This document shows positions 1-5,711 of a stretch of DNA of 17,835 nucleotides, one piece after another. The notes beneath the pieces are model-generated. The model had not been told where the DNA came from. It saw nothing but the letters and a program-made list of their open reading frames with translations, and made no database searches. This DNA comes from an uncultured Eubacteriales bacterium (lineage in GTDB: Bacteria > Bacillota > Clostridia > Christensenellales > Borkfalkiaceae): positions 1 through 17,835 of the forward strand of contig UQZE01000029.1 in the NCBI GenBank assembly GCA_900545325.1, given 5' to 3'. Both the position numbers and the translations under genes were made by a program. The first letter of the stretch is position 1. Each line of letters opens with the position of its first letter.

Positions 1-2
1 CC

Positions 3-1667
3 GATCTCGCGCGTTTGGAATCGGTAAAAACGAGGGTTAATTTCCAGAATGTGATCAGCGCGTCCGAAAAACCGACTTTGGGCGCGGTGGACGCGACGCA
101 GTTAACCGAAGCAGATACATGGACCCGCGTTGCGAGTTCGACTGTGCGCGTGCCCGACGACGCCACGGCTTTCAACGCCTGTATCGAATTATACGGCAAA
201 GGCGAAATTTTCCTCGACAGTATCCGCGTGGTGGAAGTAGAAAGCAACGATACCCGCCTTGCGGAACTTAAGGTGGACGGCGTGGCGGTAGAGGGCTACA
301 ACGACGATATTAACGCATATACGGTACAGGTGGAGGACGTTACCGCCGCAGTCGTTACGGCGGTACCCGTCAGTTCGACTACGGAAGCCTCTGTTACTGC
401 GGGCGAAGGCTTTTCCAAGGTGCTGGTTACCGCAGAGGACGGCACCGAGCGCGAAATCACAATAACGTTTGTGGAAAAACAGGCTGCGGGACTGAGTGCA
501 ATTTCCGTGGGCGGCGTGCCGATAGCGGAATTTTCCACGCTCCGCACGGAGTATTATAAACTTTTGTCCGCAGGCACGACGGAAATTCCCGAAATAACTT
601 ATACTAAGACTGACGCGGCGGCGAGCGCCACGCTCGAAAGTCCCGCCTCGCTTCCGGGATATGCGGTGATCAAGGTATCCAATGAGGGCGAGAACAAAGA
701 ATACAGGATATATTTCGAGGTTGCGTCCGAGAATATGCTGACCATGGAATACTGGAATACGGGCTTTGAAAGCGGCACGAGCGGCTGGGGTACGGACGGC
801 GCCGAAGTTTCGGCGGAATATTCGCACGGCGGGCTGTATTCGCTGAAAGCGGGGGCAAACGGCAAAGGCGGCTGGCTGGGCTTTGACCTCGCGGGCGGGA
901 ACGTAGCGCCCGCCAAAGGCGATAGCGTGAAAATCAGAGTGTGGGCGTATATCGTACCCGCCGAAACGGTGAGCGGCCATATCCTTATAGAATTCAGGGA
1001 AAAGGAAAACGACGTTCTGGCCGCTACGGTTCAGCGTGAGGTTACCGAAGCGGACGCCGGTAAATGGATCTATGTGGAAACGCCCGCGTCTTCGGCGATC
1101 ACCGAGGCGGCGGGGTACGGTCAGGCCGTAGTGAAGAATTTCACCGATTCTACCGTATATTTCGACGACGTGCGCGTGCTCCGTTCCGAAAGCGCGCCGC
1201 CGGTGACGCCTGAGGAAAACGAGCTCGACTTGTCGGCGTTTGATCCTTCCTTCGAGGGGACGGAAAAGAAATTCGAAAGCTGGGCGGTAGATCCCGCTTT
1301 CGATAAAAACGTATTCCACGGCGGCGCGCAGTCCGTAAAGCTGGAAGCGCCCGCCAATGCGGGATTCAAGTTCACGCTGACCGTAGGCGATGAAGTACAG
1401 GTCGGCGAAAAATTGCGCTTTACCGCCTGGCTGTACGTGGAAAACGCGGAAAGTGAAAACGGCGCTATGCTGAAGATCGAAACGCTTTCGGGCGAAACTT
1501 CGACCTACCGCACGCATAAGTTCGCGGGGGCAGAGCGCGGAGAATGGGTACAGCTCAGTATCGAATATACGGTGCAGGCGGGCGACGAAAAGGTGTTTCT
1601 GGTCGTAGCGAACGAAGCCGCCGCTACGTATTACGTCGACGACGTACAGGTGTTCGTGCAAAAGTAA
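3..1667 (+). CDS. Secreted multidomain carbohydrate-binding-like protein, C-terminal part (5' end outside window)
   Basis: The reading frame is open to the left edge, so the true start and any signal peptide or catalytic domain lie upstream. A TTG at 15 is inside a domain and is not a credible start. The visible order is as follows. The tail of a beta-sandwich ends near 245 with the motif FLDSIRVVE. Two short Ig/cadherin-like beta domains follow (about 258-473 and 492-722, each opening L-x-x-I/L-x-V-x-G-V). Two jelly-roll domains of about 145 residues resembling CBM4/9 (CenC-type) modules complete it (about 744-1184 and 1227-1661). The jelly-rolls end in YFDDVRV and YYVDDVQV, matching the first tail, so at least three related sandwiches are present. 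Such modules usually bind polysaccharide in extracellular enzymes or scaffolds. No catalytic motif, transmembrane segment or LPXTG signal is visible, and the protein stops directly after the last sandwich. The family call is by fold pattern, so the exact CBM family is uncertain. Confidence 0.8.
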   Translation, partial: DLARLESVKTRVNFQNVISASEKPTLGAVDATQLTEADTWTRVASSTVRVPDDATAFNACIELYGKGEIFLDSIRVVEVESNDTRLAELKVDGVAVEGYNDDINAYTVQVEDVTAAVVTAVPVSSTTEASVTAGEGFSKVLVTAEDGTEREITITFVEKQAAGLSAISVGGVPIAEFSTLRTEYYKLLSAGTTEIPEITYTKTDAAASATLESPASLPGYAVIKVSNEGENKEYRIYFEVASENMLTMEYWNTGFESGTSGWGTDGAEVSAEYSHGGLYSLKAGANGKGGWLGFDLAGGNVAPAKGDSVKIRVWAYIVPAETVSGHILIEFREKENDVLAATVQREVTEADAGKWIYVETPASSAITEAAGYGQAVVKNFTDSTVYFDDVRVLRSESAPPVTPEENELDLSAFDPSFEGTEKKFESWAVDPAFDKNVFHGGAQSVKLEAPANAGFKFTLTVGDEVQVGEKLRFTAWLYVENAESENGAMLKIETLSGETSTYRTHKFAGAERGEWVQLSIEYTVQAGDEKVFLVVANEAAATYYVDDVQVFVQK

Positions 1668-1674
1668 TTTGCGG

Positions 1675-1701
1675 GGACGCGGCAATTTGCCGCGTCCTTT
1701 T
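1675..1701 (+). terminator. Rho-independent terminator of the CBM-like gene
   Basis: A perfect stem of 9-10 bp pairs GGACGCGGC (1675-1683) with GCCGCGTCC (1689-1697) around a 3-5 base loop, followed directly by TTTT at 1698-1701. It begins 8 bases after the stop codon, which supports the gene end at 1667. Confidence 0.88.
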
Positions 1702-1702
1702 C

Positions 1703-1731
1703 TTGACAAATTGCCTTGCGGCGGGTACAAT
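1703..1731 (+). promoter_or_regulatory. Consensus housekeeping-sigma promoter for the PfkB kinase gene
   Basis: TTGACA at 1703-1708 and TACAAT at 1726-1731 are separated by exactly 17 bases. The -35 box is perfect and the -10 differs from TATAAT at one position. Initiation is expected near 1738, leaving a leader of under 20 bases with ACGGAGCG as the Shine-Dalgarno. It starts one base after the terminator T-run of the previous gene. No operator-like repeat is evident around it. Confidence 0.88.
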
Positions 1732-1755
1732 AGAGAAAAAACGGAGCGTAACGAT

Positions 1756-2658
1756 ATGATACTGAGCGTCGGAGAAATTTTGGCGGATATGATCGGGAGC
1801 AGGCGCGGCAAGACCGTGCAGTACGAATGTTTTGCGGGCGGCGCGCCCTTCAACGTCGCGTGCGGCGTCGCGCGGCTGGGCGGAGAGGTCGCCTTCTGCG
1901 GCTGCGTGGGGAAGGACGAGATCGGTAAATTCCTCAAAGCATACGCCGAAAACGAAAAGGGGCTTGGCGGCGACGTCGCCGTTTCGGAGGACAGAAATAC
2001 CACGCTGGCGTTCGTTACCCTCAGCGAAAGCGGCGAGCGCAGCTTTTCCTTTTACAGAAAGAACACGGCGGACTACGAGTTTGATTTTTCGCGCGTGGAA
2101 CCCTTTGTAAAAAGGGCGGATATCGTGCACGTCGGCTCGCTCATGCTCAGCGAGGCGGAGGGACGCGCCTTTGCCGAAAAGTTGATCGCCGTCGTGAAAA
2201 AGGCGGGGAAAAAGGTCAGTTTCGACGTCAATTTCAGGGACGATATCTTCCCCGATCGGGAAAGCGCGGTCGCCGTGTACGGAAAATTCATAGACGGCGC
2301 GGATATACTTAAACTGAGCGAAGACGAAGTCGGCCTGTTTTTCGGCGGCGAAGATTTCGAAACGGCCGTCCGCAGGCTGGGAAAGAGGAAAAAGGTCTTC
2401 GTAACGCTCGGCAAGCGAGGCTCGCTTTTCTGCGAGGGCGATACGTTTGTGAAAGAAGGGACGATCGACGTAAAGGTCGTGGATACGACGGGCGCGGGCG
2501 ACGCGTTTTACGCCGGCGCGCTCAAACTCGTGGACGAAGGCGAGCGCGACGCGGGAAAGATACTGCGCTATGCCAATGTGTGCGGTTCGCTCACGACCGC
2601 GCGGAAGGGCGCGCTCGAGGCGATCCCCTGCGAAGAGGAAGTGAAAAAATATCTGTAA
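1756..2658 (+). CDS. PfkB/ribokinase-family sugar kinase, fructokinase-like
   Basis: This cytoplasmic kinase is predicted to transfer phosphate from ATP to a hexose, probably fructose, giving a hexose phosphate. The protein has 300 residues, normal for the family. The N-terminal PfkB signature GGAPFNVA is at residues 28-35, FDVNFR at 156-161, and the C-terminal signature DTTGAGDAF at 243-251 with the catalytic-base Asp249. The frame is open further upstream, but the ATG at 1756 is chosen because the consensus promoter lies at 1703-1731 and GGAG at 1743-1746 is well spaced. It also places the family-typical N-terminal strand (ILSVGE) at the protein start. The gene is monocistronic, flanked by terminators and convergent with a DeoR regulator. 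The GGAPFNVA and FDVNFRD context resembles bacterial fructokinases. 2-Keto-3-deoxygluconate or another furanose-type kinase cannot be excluded by eye. Confidence 0.92.
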   Translation: MILSVGEILADMIGSRRGKTVQYECFAGGAPFNVACGVARLGGEVAFCGCVGKDEIGKFLKAYAENEKGLGGDVAVSEDRNTTLAFVTLSESGERSFSFYRKNTADYEFDFSRVEPFVKRADIVHVGSLMLSEAEGRAFAEKLIAVVKKAGKKVSFDVNFRDDIFPDRESAVAVYGKFIDGADILKLSEDEVGLFFGGEDFETAVRRLGKRKKVFVTLGKRGSLFCEGDTFVKEGTIDVKVVDTTGAGDAFYAGALKLVDEGERDAGKILRYANVCGSLTTARKGALEAIPCEEEVKKYL

Positions 2659-2666
2659 GCAAACGA

Positions 2667-2687
2667 AAAAGCGCCTAAGGCGCTTTT
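2667..2687. terminator. Bidirectional terminator between kinase and DeoR regulator
   Basis: AAAAGCGCC (2667-2675) pairs with GGCGCTTTT (2679-2687) around a TAA loop. It starts 9 bases after the kinase stop. The A-run on one side and the T-run on the other let the hairpin act as a terminator for both converging transcripts. Confidence 0.85.
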
Positions 2688-2694
2688 ATTTTAC

Positions 2695-2721
2695 GGCGCG
2701 GCCGAGGCCCGCGCCTTTTTT
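2695..2721 (+). terminator. Second tandem terminator for the + strand
   Basis: GGCGCGG (2695-2701) pairs with CCGCGCC (2709-2715), followed by six T (2716-2721). It backs up the hairpin at 2667-2687 for kinase transcripts. Its T-run overlaps the stop codon of the convergent regulator gene (complement of 2720-2722). Confidence 0.75.
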
Positions 2722-3472
2722 ATTGGGAAAGAATAAATCTTTTCGTTTTGGAAGCCAAACATTCGGGCAGGGGTTCGTTGCATACGACCGCGTCGAATTC
2801 CGAAATGTCGCAGAGGTTGTGCCAGAAAGTCTTGCCGATCTTCGTATTGTCCGCGAGGAGGACTTTCTGCCGCGACCGCTCCATGAGCGCGTAGCGGATT
2901 TCGTTTTCCGTCGCGGAGGTGTCGGTGGCGAGACCGTCTTCGGAAAGACCGTGGCAGGATACGAAGCAAATGTCCGCATTGTATTTTTTTATGCAGTTAA
3001 TCCCCGCCTGCCCGACGAGCGAGTAAGAACCGTTGATGGCCTCGCCGCCCGTGCAGATGAATTTGACGTTGGTCTGGCTGAGCATATATGCCGTCTTGAT
3101 GCCGCAGGTAATCGCGATGATATCCTTGAACTTTTCGAGATATTTCACGAGATGCGAAACGGTGGAGGACGCGTCGAGCATGATGACGGCGCCGTCGTGC
3201 ACGAGCGAAACGGCGGCCTCCGCAAGGTCGCTCTTGATGTTGTACATCAGCTGTTCGCGGGCGGAAAAAGCGATTTGGGAATCGGCGGACAGCTTGTTCT
3301 CTATCACTTTCCCGTGCGAGCGGAGCACGAGCTGCTGTTTTTCGAGTTTTATGATGTCGCGGCGTATGGTGGCTTCGCTGGCGTAAAGCATGTCCGCAAG
3401 TTCTTTTACTTTCACGCTGTATTTCTTTCTGAGAATATTCAGTATCTCTTTTTCGCGTTCGTTGTTCGCCAT
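2720..3472 (-). CDS. DeoR/GlpR-family transcriptional regulator
   Basis: This is a DNA-binding sugar-metabolism regulator of 250 residues, the standard family length. The N-terminal DeoR-type winged helix covers residues 5-57, with a recognition helix around ASEATIRRDI (31-40). The C-terminal DeoRC sensor domain covers about 75-230 and contains the phosphosugar-pocket motif LDASST (99-104), a TGGE loop (141-144) and ATENEIRYALMERS followed by LLADNTKIG. Family members are normally repressors released by a phosphorylated sugar intermediate. The ATG at 3472 is preceded, on the minus strand, by AAGGA nine bases upstream and by a consensus promoter. It lies convergent to the PfkB kinase and divergent from the HAD/polyol dehydrogenase operon, so control of that operon, the kinase or itself is a reasonable inference. 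The inducer is unknown. Confidence 0.93.
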   Translation of the reverse strand: MANNEREKEILNILRKKYSVKVKELADMLYASEATIRRDIIKLEKQQLVLRSHGKVIENKLSADSQIAFSAREQLMYNIKSDLAEAAVSLVHDGAVIMLDASSTVSHLVKYLEKFKDIIAITCGIKTAYMLSQTNVKFICTGGEAINGSYSLVGQAGINCIKKYNADICFVSCHGLSEDGLATDTSATENEIRYALMERSRQKVLLADNTKIGKTFWHNLCDISEFDAVVCNEPLPECLASKTKRFILSQ

Positions 3473-3502
3473 ATCCTTTCTTCCTTATTCCTTATAAAAA
3501 CA

Positions 3503-3531
3503 ATTATAGTATATGCGGCCGTCCTTGTCAA
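3503..3531 (-). promoter_or_regulatory. Perfect-consensus promoter for the DeoR regulator
   Basis: On the minus strand TTGACA (complement of 3526-3531), a 17-base spacer and TATAAT (complement of 3503-3508) form an exact consensus promoter. Transcription would start near 3496, about 24 bases before the ATG. Such a strong promoter for a regulator suggests autorepression, which is an inference. Confidence 0.9.
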
Positions 3532-3546
3532 TAGGGGATAGGTCCG

Positions 3547-3607
3547 TTTGATTATAATTTTGATCGTTTTGAGCGCGTTGCGACGGCTGTTTTTTCAATT
3601 TTTGATT
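3547..3607. promoter_or_regulatory. Candidate DeoR operator: repeated TTTGAT motifs
   Basis: The divergent intergenic region contains TTTGATT at 3547-3553, TTTGAT at 3559-3564 and TTTGATT at 3601-3607. A TTGATC at 3651-3656 abuts the -10 box of the divergent operon. Repeated T-rich GAT motifs are a known style of DeoR-family operator. The stretch is AT-rich, so chance is possible. Location between two divergent promoters is the main support. Confidence 0.35.
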
Positions 3608-3633
3608 AAATCGCGCAGAATAAGCGTTCGGTA

Positions 3634-3662
3634 TTGACCGAAGCGATCACTTGATCTATAAT
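3634..3662 (+). promoter_or_regulatory. Promoter of the HAD/polyol dehydrogenase operon
   Basis: TTGACC at 3634-3639 and TATAAT at 3657-3662 are separated by exactly 17 bases; only the last -35 base departs from consensus. Start of transcription is expected near 3669, giving a leader of about 134 bases before the HAD gene. Confidence 0.87.
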
Positions 3663-3673
3663 AATTGGGCAAA

Positions 3674-3802
3674 GCGGCAATGTGCCGCAGAACTCAGGCC
3701 CGGCGCGGCTGCAGGCGCGGCGGGCGCGGAAATAACTTGGAGATAACGGATGCGGGCATACTTCGGACGGTAGCTGTTCCGCATGCGTAAACGGTGTGCT
3801 GA
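3674..3802 (+). promoter_or_regulatory. Structured leader upstream of the HAD gene
   Basis: The leader holds GCGGCA-ATG-TGCCGC (3674-3688), a perfect 6-bp hairpin at the very 5' end. A GC-rich segment follows in which GCCCG (3698-3702) can pair with CGGGC (3721-3725). ATGCGG (3750-3755) can pair with CCGCAT (3779-3784) across a 23-base loop. No known riboswitch is recognisable. The last helix would cover the start codon of the small upstream ORF. Function is unknown; translational control of the downstream gene is a guess. Confidence 0.4.
3750..3773 (+). CDS. Possible 7-codon upstream ORF (leader peptide)
   Basis: An ATG at 3750 follows GGAG at 3739-3742 with normal spacing, and it encodes MRAYFGR before a TAG at 3771-3773, 29 bases before the HAD start. 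Its ribosome binding site is better than that of the HAD gene itself. There is no run of one amino acid as in classical attenuators. It could be translated to support reinitiation at 3803, or be fortuitous. Confidence 0.3.
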   Translation: MRAYFGR

Positions 3803-4474
3803 ATGATCAAAGCTGTAATATTCGATATGGACGGCGTTATCGCCGATACCGAGCCTCTGCACGAGCAGGCGCGAAATATCCTGCTTGCCGACCTCGGTCT
3901 GGACGTGGAAAGCATTTCGCCCGCGGCGATCGGGCGGAGCAAACGGGTGTTCTGGGGCGAAGTCGCCGAAAAGTATAAGCTTTCCCTCTCCGCGGACGAA
4001 CTCACGCGGCGGGAATTCGTTATTTTGATGAAGATAGTCGATACCGCGCGGCTGCGGCCGATCAAAGGGCTGCCCGCGCTGCTGGAATTTCTGCGGCAGG
4101 CGGGGATCAAGGCGGCGATAGCCTCCTCGTCGGACAGGAATTACGTGGAATGCGTGCTGAGGACGACCGGGCTGGAAAAATACTTCTGCGCCATGTCGTG
4201 CGGGGACGAAGTCCGCGCGGCGAAACCCGCGCCCGACGTGTATCTGCGCGCGCTCGCGTTGTGCGGCGTATCCGCGGGGGAAGCGCTCGCCGTGGAGGAC
4301 TCCGACACGGGCGCAAAGGCCGCGGCCGCGGCGGGGATAGCCTGCGTCGCATACGACGTGGTGGAAACGGATAACTGGAAACAGACCTTCGACGTTTGCC
4401 GATATAAGGTGAAACGCATGGAGGATATAGAGCGTATCGTGCTGAACGGAAACGGGCGGTACGCCGCGATCTGA
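3803..4474 (+). CDS. HAD-superfamily hydrolase, beta-phosphoglucomutase-like
   Basis: This cytoplasmic phosphotransferase has 223 residues. HAD motif I is DMDGVIADT, with nucleophile Asp8 and acid/base Asp10. A type-1 helical cap lies at about 15-85. Motif II is at ASSS (107-110), motif III at Lys141 in KPAPD, and motif IV at ED (165-166) in VEDSDTG. The pattern matches the beta-phosphoglucomutase/sugar-phosphatase branch, acting on beta-D-glucose-1-phosphate or another sugar phosphate. The start is forced by motif I close to the N-terminus, although upstream of the ATG at 3803 there is only ACGGTGTGCTGA and no proper Shine-Dalgarno. It is followed after 12 bases by a polyol dehydrogenase, forming a short operon. 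Mutase versus phosphatase activity cannot be decided by eye, so pgmB is not assigned. Confidence 0.9.
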   Translation: MIKAVIFDMDGVIADTEPLHEQARNILLADLGLDVESISPAAIGRSKRVFWGEVAEKYKLSLSADELTRREFVILMKIVDTARLRPIKGLPALLEFLRQAGIKAAIASSSDRNYVECVLRTTGLEKYFCAMSCGDEVRAAKPAPDVYLRALALCGVSAGEALAVEDSDTGAKAAAAAGIACVAYDVVETDNWKQTFDVCRYKVKRMEDIERIVLNGNGRYAAI

Positions 4475-4486
4475 GAGGAAATAAAC

Positions 4487-5530
4487 ATGAAAGATATGAA
4501 AGTCGCCGTCATGACGGGCATCGGCAAGATCGGCTACGAACGCCGCCCCGTCCCCGAACCGCAGGACGACGAAGTGCTCGTTAAGCTGGAATACGTGGGA
4601 ATATGCGGGTCCGACCTGCATTATTACGAAAGCGGCGCGATCGGCGGTTACGTTGTGAAGCCGCCCTTCGTGCTGGGGCACGAGCCCGGCGGCATAGTGG
4701 TCAAGACAGGCAAAAACGTCCGCGGTCTCAAGGCGGGGGATAAGGTCGCGCTCGAACCGGGAAAGACTTGCGGGCATTGCGAATTTTGCAGACAGGGCAA
4801 ACATAATCTCTGTCCCGACGTGGTGTTTTTCGCAACGCCGCCCGTCGACGGGGTGTTTGCCGAGTACGTTGCGCACAAAGCGGACTTGTGTTTCAAACTC
4901 CCCGAAAACGTATCCACGATGGAGGGCGCGTTGATCGAACCGCTCGCGGTCGGTTTTCACGCCGCGATGCAGGGCGGCGCGCGTTTCGGGCAGCGGGCGC
5001 TCGTTTTCGGCGCGGGCTGCATAGGTTTGGTATCCCTGTTGGCGCTCAAAGCCCTGGGCGTTTCCGAAGTCTATGTCGTGGACGTGGTCGCTTCCCGCCT
5101 GCAGAAGGCGGAACAGCTGGGCGCGTCGGCGGTCGTGAACGGCGCCGAAGAGGACGTTGCCGCCCGCCTTGCCGAACTGACGGGCGGCGAAGGCATAGAT
5201 CTCGCCATCGAAACTTCGGGCAGCGAAACGGCGGCGAACCAAGCGATCGAAGCGGCGAAAAAGGGTTCCGTAATCGTATTCGTCGGCTACGGCAGGACGA
5301 GCAGGACGACGCTGTCCATGAGCCTCGCGCTCGATAAGGAGCTGACTTTCAAAACGGTATTCCGTTATCGGCATATCTATCCGCTGGCCATTCGCGCGGT
5401 GGCGGAAGGGCGTGTGAACCTCAAGGGCGTGGTTTCCCATGTTTTCGGGTTCGACGAGTTGCAGCGCGCTATGGATCTGAGCGTTTCCGACAAGGAAAAG
5501 ATCGTAAAAGCAGTTGTAAAAATAGGATAG
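4487..5530 (+). CDS. Zinc-dependent medium-chain dehydrogenase, sorbitol/xylitol dehydrogenase-like
   Basis: This enzyme is predicted to oxidise a polyol or sugar alcohol to a ketose with NAD. The protein has 347 residues, typical for the family. The catalytic zinc site is visible as Cys40 (GICGSDLHYYE), His65 and Glu66 (GHEPGG) and Glu151 (LIEPLAV), the sorbitol-dehydrogenase arrangement. The structural zinc site Cys95, Cys98, Cys101 and Cys109 is complete. The Rossmann motif GAGCIG is at 175-180, and Asp199 in VVDVV suggests NAD over NADP. The start at 4487 follows AGAGGA with 7-base spacing; a second ATG at 4496 is possible. It is 12 bases downstream of the HAD gene. A ketose product would fit with the fructokinase-like gene nearby, an inference. 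Threonine-dehydrogenase- or galactitol-dehydrogenase-like specificity is the main alternative. Confidence 0.92.
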   Translation: MKDMKVAVMTGIGKIGYERRPVPEPQDDEVLVKLEYVGICGSDLHYYESGAIGGYVVKPPFVLGHEPGGIVVKTGKNVRGLKAGDKVALEPGKTCGHCEFCRQGKHNLCPDVVFFATPPVDGVFAEYVAHKADLCFKLPENVSTMEGALIEPLAVGFHAAMQGGARFGQRALVFGAGCIGLVSLLALKALGVSEVYVVDVVASRLQKAEQLGASAVVNGAEEDVAARLAELTGGEGIDLAIETSGSETAANQAIEAAKKGSVIVFVGYGRTSRTTLSMSLALDKELTFKTVFRYRHIYPLAIRAVAEGRVNLKGVVSHVFGFDELQRAMDLSVSDKEKIVKAVVKIG

Positions 5531-5543
5531 CCCCGCCGAGAGG

Positions 5544-5626
5544 AAAAACGGGTACCCGTTTTTGTTTTGGAATATCCAAAACAAAAACGGGTACCCGTTT
5601 TTGTTTTGGAATATCCAAAACAAAAA
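5544..5626. repeat. Two perfect 39-bp tandem repeats built from alternating palindromes
   Basis: Copies at 5544-5582 and 5583-5621 are identical, followed by a 5-base start of a third copy (5622-5626). Each unit joins AAAAACGGGTACCCGTTTTT, a perfect 20-bp palindrome, to GTTTTGGAATATCCAAAAC, a palindrome with an ATA centre. Because both parts are self-complementary, 5544-5602 can fold as one 28-bp perfect stem with a 3-base loop. The block begins 13 bases after the dehydrogenase stop and is AT-rich with T5 runs, so it may double as a two-way terminator. Frames run through it on both strands, but as a by-product of the repeat. It resembles a REP/BIME- or MITE-like dispersed repeat; no transposase is present. 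Confidence 0.9.
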
Positions 5627-5650
5627 GCCGTTTAACAGCCGTAAAACGGC
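5627..5650. other. Additional hairpin next to the tandem palindromes
   Basis: GCCGTTT (5627-5633) pairs with AAACGGC (5644-5650) around a 10-base loop, preceded by five A. Read on the minus strand, the A-run becomes a T-run after the hairpin, so it could stop antisense transcription. It separates the repeat block from the transporter operon promoter region. Confidence 0.5.
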
Positions 5651-5664
5651 GGAACAACAGTCAA

Positions 5665-5686
5665 TTACCGCTTTATCCGGTAAAAT
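5665..5686 (+). promoter_or_regulatory. Likely -10 region and inverted-repeat operator of the transporter operon
   Basis: TAAAAT at 5681-5686 is a plausible -10 box 26 bases before the ATG at 5712. The -35 position (CAGTCA, 5658-5663) matches the consensus only partly, as expected for an activated promoter. An inverted repeat TTACCG-N7-CGGTAA at 5665-5683 overlaps the -10 and is a candidate repressor or activator site. No regulator gene lies beside it. Confidence 0.4.
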
Positions 5687-5711
5687 AAATATCCTTACAG
5701 GAGGAAATCAT

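Noticed and set aside
15..17. TTG as start codon of the first gene
   Set aside because: The frame is open to the window edge, no ribosome binding site precedes it, and it falls inside a beta-sandwich domain.
1669..1755. Longer N-terminus for the PfkB kinase from an upstream in-frame start
   Set aside because: The region is a terminator followed by a consensus promoter, and the family-typical N-terminal strand begins at the ATG at 1756.
2723..3541. Open frame on the + strand opposite the DeoR gene
   Set aside because: It is a shadow of the regulator, whose domains, promoter and ribosome binding site on the minus strand are clear.
3674..3802. Known riboswitch class in the HAD leader
   Set aside because: No conserved core of any class I know is recognisable, and the hairpins are short and lack an expression platform with a T-run.
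5544..5621. CRISPR array interpretation of the repeats
   Set aside because: The 39-bp units are directly adjacent with no spacers, only two copies exist, and no cas genes are present.
5562..5711. N-terminal extension of the solute-binding protein reading MFWNIQNKNG and onward
   Set aside because: It translates the palindromic repeat. A proper AGGAGG and lipoprotein signal peptide start at 5712.
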